DNA of 18,033 nucleotides from contig CAYOET010000215.1 in NCBI GenBank assembly GCA_964402985.1, positions 1-18,033 of the forward strand, read 5' to 3'. This document shows, one piece after another, positions 6,418 to 13,346 of this stretch. A program made the position numbers and the translations under genes. The DNA is from JADYYB01 sp964402985 (GTDB taxonomy: Bacteria; Pseudomonadota; Alphaproteobacteria; Rhizobiales; Kaistiaceae). The notes below the pieces were generated by a model. The model saw nothing but the letters and a program-made list of their open reading frames with translations, did not search any database and had not been told where the DNA came from. Every line of letters starts with the position of its first letter. The stretch's first letter is position 1.

Positions 6418-8631
6418 ATGGCGGATGTCAGCGGGAGCCGAGGTGCCGAGGAGGCGGGCCGGAAAGCCGGTTCGGCCTTCGCCGGGCGCCGCTTTCGTGG
6501 TCCACTCGGGTTCGGCGCACGGGCGGCCTCCCAAGCCATCCTCGGGCTCCCCGCCGCGCTGGCCCGCTCGTTCACCCGCGAAATCGAGGATGGGCGAGGC
6601 TTCCATTGGCTACCCGTCCTCGTCGGCCTCGGCGCCGTAATCTATTTCTCCTTGCCCGACGAACCCTCGGCGCTCGCCCTCGCAGCGCTTTCCATCGCGC
6701 TGGTCGGCGCTTCCATCGCGCTCCGGCGGAGCGTCCTCGTCACTGCGATGGCAGGCCTCGCGGCGGTCTCCTGCGGCCTGACCCTGATGAAGCTCCGCAC
6801 CGACTGGCTCGCGGCGCAGACGCTCCCGGCCGCCGACGTGCTCACCGTCTCGGGCTGGGTCGAGTCCCGCGACCCCACCGGCGCGACGGGCGCGCGCCTC
6901 GTCATCCGCATCGCCGCGATGGAGGGCTTCGCTGCGGACGCGCTGCCCTATCGGGTGCGGGTGACGGCGCAGGCCGGCGCTGACTGGATCAATGTCGGCG
7001 ACGGCGTCACGATGCTGGCGAGTCTCCGCCCGCCGCAGGGAGCGATCATCCCCGGCGGACACAGTTTCGGGCAGGTCGATTTCTACGACCGGATCGGCGC
7101 TTCCGGCTTCACCTACGGGGCGCCGCGACCGGCCGAGCTCGGCGAGGCTCCGCTTCTCCTTCGCCTCATGCAGCCGATCGAACGGCTGCGGAAGACGATC
7201 GGCGACCGGGTCGTGAGCGCATTGCCCGGGGAGCCCGGCCAGATCGCGCGGGCACTCATCACCGGCGAGCGTGGCGGGATCAGCGACGAGACCGACGAGG
7301 CCCTCCGCGAGTCTGGCCTCGCGCATGTCATTTCGATCTCGGGCCTGCATATGGCGCTCGTCTATGGCGTGGTGTTCGGAGCCGTGCGGGCGCTCCTCGC
7401 GCTCTCGCCGGCCCTCGCGCTTCGCCGCCCGATCAAGAAATGGTCGGTGGCCGCGGCGCTCCTCCTCGTCGGCCTCTATTTCGCGCTTTCCGGCGCCTCG
7501 GTGCCGACCCAACGCGCTTTCATCATGATCGCCGTGATGTCGGGTGCGGTGCTCTTCGACCAGCGCGCCTTCAGCATCCGCAACATCGCCATCGCGGCGC
7601 TCATCGTCATCGCCATCACGCCCGAGGCGGTGCTGACGGCGAGTTTCCAGATGTCGTTCGCGGCGACCCTCGCGTTGATCGCCGGCTACGAGACGCTCGC
7701 GGAGCGGCGACGCCGGCGGCCCGACCTCGGCGAGCGCCGGCAGCGGCCCGCGATCCTGACCTGGATCGCGGCAACAGTGCTCACCTCGTTCATCGCCGGG
7801 CTGGCAACCGTCCCCTTCGCCGCCTTCCACTTCCAGCGCACGGCCCCACTCTCCCTCCTCGCCAATATCCTCGCCGCCCCGGCCATTTCGCTTCTGATCA
7901 TGCCCTTCGCGCTTGCCGCCGTGCTTCTCATGCCGCTCGGCCTCGAGGGATGGCCGCTGACGGTGATGGGCTTCGGCATCGAGATCATGACGAGGATCGC
8001 CGCGCTGGTCGCCGGCTGGTCCGGAGGCGGCGGCACGGTGAGAATGGCCCCGCCATCCGCGCTCTTCCTCGCCGCGGCAGGGCTTCTCTGGATCTGTTTG
8101 TGGCGGGAACGGTGGCGCCTCCTCGGCCTGGCACCGCTTGTCGCGGCGCTGCTCCTCGCCATCGCTGCCCCGCGCCCGGACATCCTCGTCAACGCCGCGG
8201 GCACCGCCGTCGCCGTCCGCGGACCCGACGGCACGTACCGCATCCTCGGCGGACGCGGCGCGACCTACGATGTCGAAACCTGGCTGCGCGCCGACGCCGA
8301 CCGCCGGCCCGCCGGCGACCCCTCGCTCAAGGACCGGGTCTTCTGCGACGCGCTTGGCTGTACGACGGAGCTGGGGGAGGGCGGGAGGCGCGTATCGCTA
8401 TCGCTCGATCCGCGCGGTCTGGAGGAGGACTGCCGCCTTGCCTCGATCGTCGTGACCAGCGTAGTCCCGACGAGCGACTGCGCCAACGCCGTGCTGATCG
8501 ACGGAGATCGACTGGCGACCTTCGGCGCTCACGCGATCTTCCTCGGCGACGACGACCTCAACGCGCCCGACGCCGCGCGGATCGAAACGGCTTACCCGCC
8601 CGTCCGCCGCGCGTTCATGCCGGCGGACTGA
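6418..8631 (+). CDS. comEC: ComEC/Rec2 family DNA-uptake channel protein
   Basis: The 737-residue multi-spanning inner-membrane protein shows the ComEC/Rec2 core signature AHVISISGLHMAL (302-314) and the conserved SFQMSFAATLAL (409-420). A soluble OB-like segment (about 120-240, with VSGWVESRDPTG) comes first, as in DUF4131-containing members. The C-terminal ~120 residues (from about PDILVNAAGTAVAVRG) are soluble but lack a HxHxDH metallo-beta-lactamase motif; I recall such reduced tails in alphaproteobacterial members. Family role: passage of single-stranded DNA across the inner membrane during transformation. The ATG at 6418 follows a G-rich stretch but no clear Shine-Dalgarno. It converges on lexA with 19 bases between the stops. 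Confidence 0.92.
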   Translation: MADVSGSRGAEEAGRKAGSAFAGRRFRGPLGFGARAASQAILGLPAALARSFTREIEDGRGFHWLPVLVGLGAVIYFSLPDEPSALALAALSIALVGASIALRRSVLVTAMAGLAAVSCGLTLMKLRTDWLAAQTLPAADVLTVSGWVESRDPTGATGARLVIRIAAMEGFAADALPYRVRVTAQAGADWINVGDGVTMLASLRPPQGAIIPGGHSFGQVDFYDRIGASGFTYGAPRPAELGEAPLLLRLMQPIERLRKTIGDRVVSALPGEPGQIARALITGERGGISDETDEALRESGLAHVISISGLHMALVYGVVFGAVRALLALSPALALRRPIKKWSVAAALLLVGLYFALSGASVPTQRAFIMIAVMSGAVLFDQRAFSIRNIAIAALIVIAITPEAVLTASFQMSFAATLALIAGYETLAERRRRRPDLGERRQRPAILTWIAATVLTSFIAGLATVPFAAFHFQRTAPLSLLANILAAPAISLLIMPFALAAVLLMPLGLEGWPLTVMGFGIEIMTRIAALVAGWSGGGGTVRMAPPSALFLAAAGLLWICLWRERWRLLGLAPLVAALLLAIAAPRPDILVNAAGTAVAVRGPDGTYRILGGRGATYDVETWLRADADRRPAGDPSLKDRVFCDALGCTTELGEGGRRVSLSLDPRGLEEDCRLASIVVTSVVPTSDCANAVLIDGDRLATFGAHAIFLGDDDLNAPDAARIETAYPPVRRAFMPAD

Positions 8632-8650
8632 CCGGACCCGGCCGCTCTAC

Positions 8651-9352
8651 TCAATACCGGCGGATCAGCCCGACCAGCTTGCCCTGGATGCGGATGCGGT
8701 CCGGCCCGAAGATGCGCGTCTCGTAGGACGGGTTCGCCGCCTCGAGCGCGATCGACGCGCCGCGGCGCCGGAAGCGCTTCAGCGTCGCCTCCTCCTCGTC
8801 GACCAGCGCCACGATGATATCGCCGCTGTCGGCGGTATCCCCGCGGCGGATGAGCACCGTGTCCCCCTCGAAGATACCGGCGTCGATCATGGAGTCGCCG
8901 CGCACTTCGAGCGCGAAATGCTCGCCCGCGCCGACGAGGTCGGGCGGCACCGAGATGGTGTGGCTGTGAGATTGGATCGCTGAGATCGGCGTGCCGGCCG
9001 CGATGCGGCCCATGACCGGGACGGCGACGTTCTCGTTCGCCGCATCCCCGTCGGTCGACCCGCGATTGCGGCCGAGGCTCCCCTCGATGACGCTCGGCGA
9101 GAAGCGTCCGCGCTGCGCCGCCGGACTCTGCCCCATCGACTCGGGCATCTTGATGACTTCGAGCGCGCGCGCCCGGTTAGGCAGGCGGCGGATGAAGCCG
9201 CGTTCCTCGAGCGCCTTGATCAGGCGATGCACGCCCGATTTGGAGCGGAGGTCGAGCGCATCCTTCATCTCGTCGAAGGACGGCGGGATGCCGGACTCCT
9301 TCACGCGCGAATGGATGAACATCAGCAGTTCGTGTTGCTTGCGCGTCAGCAT
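8651..9352 (-). CDS. lexA: LexA SOS repressor (self-cleaving, S24 family)
   Basis: The 233-residue protein has the expected two domains. The N-terminal winged helix starts MLTRKQHELLMFIHSR, with PPSFDEMKDAL and SKSGVHRLIKALEERGFI. The C-terminal S24 domain has the cleavage site Ala119-Gly120 in GRIAAGTP, catalytic Ser154 in RGDSMIDAG and Lys192 in ATLKRF. Activated RecA triggers self-cleavage and derepression of DNA-repair genes. The linker (about 70-110) is long and Ser/Gly-rich. A LexA box 46 bases before the ATG indicates autoregulation. It lies downstream of trpC on the same strand, with its own promoter region between. Confidence 0.97.
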   Translation of the reverse strand: MLTRKQHELLMFIHSRVKESGIPPSFDEMKDALDLRSKSGVHRLIKALEERGFIRRLPNRARALEVIKMPESMGQSPAAQRGRFSPSVIEGSLGRNRGSTDGDAANENVAVPVMGRIAAGTPISAIQSHSHTISVPPDLVGAGEHFALEVRGDSMIDAGIFEGDTVLIRRGDTADSGDIIVALVDEEEATLKRFRRRGASIALEAANPSYETRIFGPDRIRIQGKLVGLIRRY

Positions 9353-9397
9353 TCGTCCCGCCCGGAATCAAAGGTACAAAACACGAACAAACTATCC

Positions 9398-9412
9398 GTT
9401 CCATATGTGTTC
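9398..9412 (-). promoter_or_regulatory. LexA box in the lexA promoter
   Basis: The plus strand reads GTTCCATATGTGTTC, an exact GTTC-N7-GTTC direct repeat, the alphaproteobacterial LexA operator. On the minus strand it falls between a possible -35 (TTGCAG) and -10 (TAGTTT) spaced by 17 bases, so bound LexA would block polymerase. The promoter hexamers are only weak matches; the operator match is exact. It sits in the 96-base gap between the trpC stop and the lexA start. Confidence 0.85.
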
Positions 9413-9448
9413 TGCAACAGTGAATATTCGGTTGCCGTCGACGAGCGA

Positions 9449-10258
9449 TCAGACGGACGCGGGTGAGGTCCGGCCGAGGAGGGTCGCGGTGGCCGCGGCC
9501 ACGTCGCTCTGGCGCATCAGGCTCTCGCCGACGAGGTAGGTGCCGACCCCGGCGCGGACGAGGCGGGCGATGTCGGCGGGCGTGAAGATGCCGCTCTCGG
9601 CGACGAGGAGACGGTCTTTGGGAACCCGCGGGGCGAGCCGTTCGCTAACCGCGAGGCTGGTCTCGAAGGTCCGCAGGTCGCGATTGTTGATGCCGACGAG
9701 GGGCGAGCGGAGGCGGAGGGCGCGGTCGAGTTCGTCCTCGCTGTGGACCTCGATCAGCACCGCCATGCCGAGGCCGAGCGCCGTCTCCTCGAGCTCCTCC
9801 GCTACCGCGTCCGGGACCGCAGCCATGATGATGAGGATGCAGTCCGCGCCGAGCGCCCGGGCCTCGTAGACCTGGTAGGCCTCGTAAAGGAAGTCCTTGC
9901 GGAGAACGGGGAGGGGCACCGCCTCGCGTGCCGCGACCAGATACTCCGCCGCCCCCTGGAAATACGGCCCGTCGGTCAGCACCGAGAGACACGCGGCGCC
10001 GCCCTTGGCGTAGGCGCGGGCGAGCGCCGGCGGATCGAAATCCGCGCGGATGAGTCCCTTCGACGGGCTCGCCTTCTTGATCTCCGCGATCAGCGCCGGC
10101 TCGCCGCGCTCGATCTTGAGACGAAGCGCGCCCACGAAGTCGCGGACCCGCACCGCCTCCTTGGCGCGGATCTTCATCTCGGCGAGCGGCACGCGCGCCT
10201 TGGCGGCGGCGATCTCCTCGCGCTTGGTCTTCTCGATCGTCTGCAGGATGTCGGCCAT
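9449..10258 (-). CDS. trpC: Indole-3-glycerol phosphate synthase
   Basis: The 269-residue single-domain TIM-barrel enzyme converts CdRP (1-(2-carboxyphenylamino)-1-deoxyribulose 5-phosphate) to indole-3-glycerol phosphate. Visible motifs are IAEIKKASPSKG (57-68, with the catalytic Glu and Lys), VLRKDF (118-123), LIEVHS (158-163), GINNRDLRTF (179-188) and VAESGI (209-214). No fused TrpF is present. Its ATG shares one base with the trpD stop (TGATG), so the two are likely translationally coupled. It is the last gene of the trpGDC block before lexA. Confidence 0.97.
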   Translation of the reverse strand: MADILQTIEKTKREEIAAAKARVPLAEMKIRAKEAVRVRDFVGALRLKIERGEPALIAEIKKASPSKGLIRADFDPPALARAYAKGGAACLSVLTDGPYFQGAAEYLVAAREAVPLPVLRKDFLYEAYQVYEARALGADCILIIMAAVPDAVAEELEETALGLGMAVLIEVHSEDELDRALRLRSPLVGINNRDLRTFETSLAVSERLAPRVPKDRLLVAESGIFTPADIARLVRAGVGTYLVGESLMRQSDVAAATATLLGRTSPASV

Positions 10259-11289
10259 CAGGCGTTGGAGACCTGGACGAGCCGCTCGAGCCGCGCCTTC
10301 GCCGCCCCGCTGTCGATCGACTTCGCCGCAAGCTGGATACCGGCCGGAAGGTCCTTGGCGACGCCCGCGACGACCAGGGCCGCCCCCGCGTTGAGGAGGA
10401 TCACGTCGCGAAGCGGGCCCTTTGCGCCGCCCAGGACGTCGCGGATCGCCTGCGCGTTGAACGCGGCGTCACCGCCCTTCACCGCATCGAGCGGCGCTTC
10501 GGCAAGCCCGACATCGCCCGGCTTGATGGTGAACGTGCGGACCGCGCCGTTGCGCAACTCCGCGACCTCTGTAGGGCCGGCGGTCGAGATCTCGTCGACC
10601 CCGCCCGCGCCGTGGACCACCCACGCCGTCTCGGTGCCGAGGCTGCCGAGCACCTCGGCGAGCGGCTTCACCCACTGCGGCGAGTAGACGCCGAGGAGGA
10701 TGCGCTTCACGCCCGCCGGATTGGAGAGCGGCCCGAGGAGGTTGAAAATCGTCCGCGTCCCGAGTTCGGTCCGCGAGGGACCGACATGCTTCATCGCCGA
10801 ATGGTGCGCCGGCGCGAACATGAAGCCGATCCCCGCCTCGCGGATGCAGCGGCTCACGCCGTCCGGCGTCTGCTCGATCTTCACCCCGAGCGCCACCAGC
10901 ACGTCCGCCGCGCCTGACTTGGAGGACAGCGCCCGGTTCCCGTGCTTGGCGACCGGCACGCCCGCTCCGGCCACCACGAAGGCCGAGGCCGTGGAGATGT
11001 TGTGCGTACCCTTGGCGTCGCCCCCGGTGCCGACGACATCGATCGCCTCGGCCGGCGCGACCACCCGCAGCATCTTGGCGCGCATCGTCGACACGGCACC
11101 GGCGATCTCGTCGACCGTCTCGCCGCGTACGCGAAGCGCCATCAGGAACCCGCCGATCTGCGCCGGCGTCGCCGCACCCGACATGATGATGTCGAACGCC
11201 TGCTCGGCCTCGGCGCGCGTCAGCGCCGCGCCGGTCGCGACGCGCGCGATCAGCGGCTTGAGGTCGGGAGCGGGCGAGGGGGCGTTCAC
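10258..11289 (-). CDS. trpD: Anthranilate phosphoribosyltransferase
   Basis: The 343-residue protein transfers a phosphoribosyl group from PRPP to anthranilate. Conserved motifs are DVVGTGGDAKGTHNIST (84-100, PRPP site), VAKHGNRALSSKSGAADVL (113-131) and NLLGPLSNPA. I chose the GTG at 11289 because it overlaps the trpG stop as GTGA and gives the usual family length; the frame is open further upstream into trpG, but those residues are shadow sequence. The 4-base overlap with trpG and 1-base overlap with trpC point to one operon. Confidence 0.96.
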   Translation of the reverse strand: MNAPSPAPDLKPLIARVATGAALTRAEAEQAFDIIMSGAATPAQIGGFLMALRVRGETVDEIAGAVSTMRAKMLRVVAPAEAIDVVGTGGDAKGTHNISTASAFVVAGAGVPVAKHGNRALSSKSGAADVLVALGVKIEQTPDGVSRCIREAGIGFMFAPAHHSAMKHVGPSRTELGTRTIFNLLGPLSNPAGVKRILLGVYSPQWVKPLAEVLGSLGTETAWVVHGAGGVDEISTAGPTEVAELRNGAVRTFTIKPGDVGLAEAPLDAVKGGDAAFNAQAIRDVLGGAKGPLRDVILLNAGAALVVAGVAKDLPAGIQLAAKSIDSGAAKARLERLVQVSNA

Positions 11290-11894
11290 GACACCGTCCG
11301 CCCGGCGCGGTTGCGGCCGTTCCACTCGGCGGCGAGGTCGAGGAAATTCTTGAGGAGGAGGTGCCCGTTCTCCGAGGCGATGCTCTCGGGATGGAACTGC
11401 ACGCCGTGCACCGGGTGCTTCTTGTGCGACACGCCCATGATCAGCTTGTCGTCGGTCTCGGCGGTGATCTCGAGGTCGGCGGGCGCCGTCTTCCGGTCGA
11501 CGATCAGCGAGTGATAGCGCGTCGCCTGGAACGAGTGGTTGATGCCGCGGAAAACCCCGCGCCCGCCATGCCTGATCTCGCTGAGCTTGCCGTGCATCAG
11601 CGTGGGCGCGCGGATCACGTCGCCGCCATAGGCCTGACCGATCGCCTGATGCCCGAGGCACACCCCGAGGATCGGGATTTCCGCCCCCGCCTTCTCGATC
11701 ACCTCGAGGCAGATGCCCGCCTCGTTCGGCGTGCACGGCCCCGGCGAGAGCACGACCCCGTCCGGATCGGCGTCCATCACCTCGTCGACGGAGATCTTGT
11801 CGTTCCGGTGCACCTCGACCTTGGCCCCGAGCTCGCCCAGGTAATGGTAGAGGTTCCAGGTGAAAGAGTCGTAGTTGTCAATGAGGAAGATCAT
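11286..11894 (-). CDS. trpG: Anthranilate synthase glutamine amidotransferase subunit
   Basis: The 202-residue protein supplies ammonia from glutamine to TrpE. Class I amidotransferase landmarks are all present: MIFLIDNYDSFTWNL at the start, LSPGPCTPNEAG (49-60), catalytic Cys79 in GVCLGHQAIGQ, and the His168/Glu170 dyad in VQFHPES. The ATG at 11894 is chosen over an in-frame start at 12032 because it begins at the conserved family N-terminus and has GGAG at good spacing. It is separated from trpE by the acyltransferase gene, so it probably needs its own promoter in 11895-12086. Confidence 0.96.
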   Translation of the reverse strand: MIFLIDNYDSFTWNLYHYLGELGAKVEVHRNDKISVDEVMDADPDGVVLSPGPCTPNEAGICLEVIEKAGAEIPILGVCLGHQAIGQAYGGDVIRAPTLMHGKLSEIRHGGRGVFRGINHSFQATRYHSLIVDRKTAPADLEITAETDDKLIMGVSHKKHPVHGVQFHPESIASENGHLLLKNFLDLAAEWNGRNRAGRTVS

Positions 11895-11971
11895 GGGCTG
11901 CTCCGGCGGAAACCCATAGTCCACCAAGGGCTTCGCCGGCAAGGAGCTTTGTCGGAGGAGCGCCGGGTGCC

Positions 11972-12002
11972 CGAACTGAACGGCCCCTGGGCCCCCAGTT
12001 CG
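11972..12002 (-). promoter_or_regulatory. Stem-loop upstream of trpG
   Basis: CGAACTG (11972-11978) and CAGTTCG (11996-12002) form a perfect 7-bp stem whose loop contains the self-complementary GGCCCCTGGGCC. It lies about 78 bases before the trpG start, in the direction of trpG transcription. No T-run and no tryptophan-rich leader peptide was found, so classical attenuation is not supported. It may be the end of the upstream transcript or a leader structure. Confidence 0.3.
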
Positions 12003-12034
12003 AGCTGCCTCTACGGAAGACGCCGCAGCCACCC

Positions 12035-12094
12035 TTAGGTGGCGGTCACGTTCACCTGCGTGACCGGCGGCAGCGGGGCCTCGGACTCACGGAT
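12035..12094 (-). pseudogene. Possible 19-codon 3' remnant of a gene cut off by the acyltransferase region
   Basis: On the minus strand a frame is open from the ATC at 12094 to a TAA at 12035 and reads IRESEAPLPPVTQVNVTAT. Of its 19 codons, 18 end in G or C, only one in T, as in local genes. It has no start codon, and a stop in the same frame immediately precedes it, inside the acyltransferase gene end. The pattern fits the tail of a native gene whose front was replaced, but 19 codons are too few to be sure and chance is possible. Two inverted repeats (12028-12043, 12043-12066) overlap it. Confidence 0.25.
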
Positions 12095-13223
12095 CTATGC
12101 CCCGAGGTTCGTTTGCGATCGCTCGGACACGGCTTTCTTTCCCTCCAATGGCGTCGAGCAGTGCAGCAAGCGGAAACCTGACGCGGGGCTCCACGAACGC
12201 GGCCACGAAGAGGCTCAGCGCGACCATCAGAACTATGACAACTACGAGAGCGACGTGCTGCACGACTCCGGTCTGAACCAAGGCTCTAATCGCCACCGCT
12301 CCGACTACTTGGTGCAGAAGATAGAGCGGGTAGGTTGCTAAGCCGAGCAACCTCAACCGGGTCGCAAAGCCATCGAGGGCATGAGATCGAGTACCGACAA
12401 TAACGAGGAACACCGCCGCGGCCCAGACTGCGGCTGGCACCCACACGGCATAGCCGGAGAAGGGGATTTGCGACTTCTCCAGGGTTTCGGGAATGAGCGC
12501 GACAATACCGGTCGTGAACGACACGGCGGATAGAATTAGACGGAAGACAGTGATACGCTTTAGCAGGCAAAGCCAGAGCAAGATTCCCAGGGCGAAGTAG
12601 CACCCGTGTTCCGCTAAGAACAGCTGAACAATCCAAGACGAGGGTGCAGGGGGAAGCAAGTTCGCTAACGCCAGCGTTCGCCAGAGCCAGAAACCCGCGC
12701 TGAGTACCGTGAGCAGTAGGGCCAGCACATCTATGCGAGAGAATGCCCTCAAACAAAGCATGATCCAGACCAGCCCGTAGAAGGCTACCTCGACCCCCAA
12801 GGTCCAATACACGCCGTCGATCCAAGGGCCGACAGGGGAAAGCGAGATGGAGCGGCTCAGACGGTTGATAATCTCGGCGGCGGGCCAGACGTTGAAGGCG
12901 ATGAGGGCGGCAGCGGATATTGGCGCGCATATCCATACCGCCGGGTAGAGACGCAGAATGCGGCTTCGAATGAAGGAATACGGCGACGCGCCCTCTGCCG
13001 AATAGGCAATGACGAACCCGGAGAGTACGAAAAAGATGGGAACGCCAACCCACCCAAACCAAGTCAAGGGGGCCAGCTCCGGATAGGCCACAGTCCCTCC
13101 CAGGATCGTTCTCGGGGTGCTGCTGGAAGGCGCCCAAGACCAGAACCCCAGGTGGAAAATCATCACCATGAACGCCGCAAAGAATCGAACGAGGTCCAGG
13201 GCAGGAAGTTGGCGTGGCCGCAT
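12087..13223 (-). CDS. Acyltransferase family 3 membrane protein (OafA/YrhL-like)
   Basis: The 378-residue polytopic inner-membrane protein opens with the family signature LPALDLVRFFAAFMVMIFH (catalytic-type His24), then GVPIFFVLSGFVI (60-72), SRILRLYPAVW (87-97) and about ten hydrophobic helices. Members O-acylate sugars of lipopolysaccharide, exopolysaccharide or other envelope glycans; the target here is unknown. The start is uncertain: ATGs at 13223 and 13241 and a GTG at 13283 are in frame, none with a well-spaced Shine-Dalgarno. GC content is clearly lower (sampled lines in the mid-50s percent) than in trpE and trpG, with many A/T-ending codons. Together with its position between trpE and trpG, this suggests horizontal acquisition. 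Confidence 0.9.
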   Translation of the reverse strand: MRPRQLPALDLVRFFAAFMVMIFHLGFWSWAPSSSTPRTILGGTVAYPELAPLTWFGWVGVPIFFVLSGFVIAYSAEGASPYSFIRSRILRLYPAVWICAPISAAALIAFNVWPAAEIINRLSRSISLSPVGPWIDGVYWTLGVEVAFYGLVWIMLCLRAFSRIDVLALLLTVLSAGFWLWRTLALANLLPPAPSSWIVQLFLAEHGCYFALGILLWLCLLKRITVFRLILSAVSFTTGIVALIPETLEKSQIPFSGYAVWVPAAVWAAAVFLVIVGTRSHALDGFATRLRLLGLATYPLYLLHQVVGAVAIRALVQTGVVQHVALVVVIVLMVALSLFVAAFVEPRVRFPLAALLDAIGGKESRVRAIANEPRGIDP

Positions 13224-13346
13224 AATGCCAATGCCTAACATACGGAGCGCGGACCGTCTCCTAAGCTCGCAGCGACTTCTCACGTTGGCCGCAGGGAAGA
13301 CGGGGCCAGAAGGCGGCCTAGCCCGTCGAATAGATCTGGGCGCTTC

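Noticed and set aside
11895..12032. 46-residue N-terminal extension of TrpG
   Set aside because: The protein family begins at MIFLIDNYDSF. The ATG at 11894 has a Shine-Dalgarno, and the extension reads through the leader stem-loop region.
12039..12341. 100-codon plus-strand open frame starting MAVTFTCVTGG
   Set aside because: It is antisense to the acyltransferase 3' end and the possible gene remnant. There is no ribosome binding site and no recognisable family.
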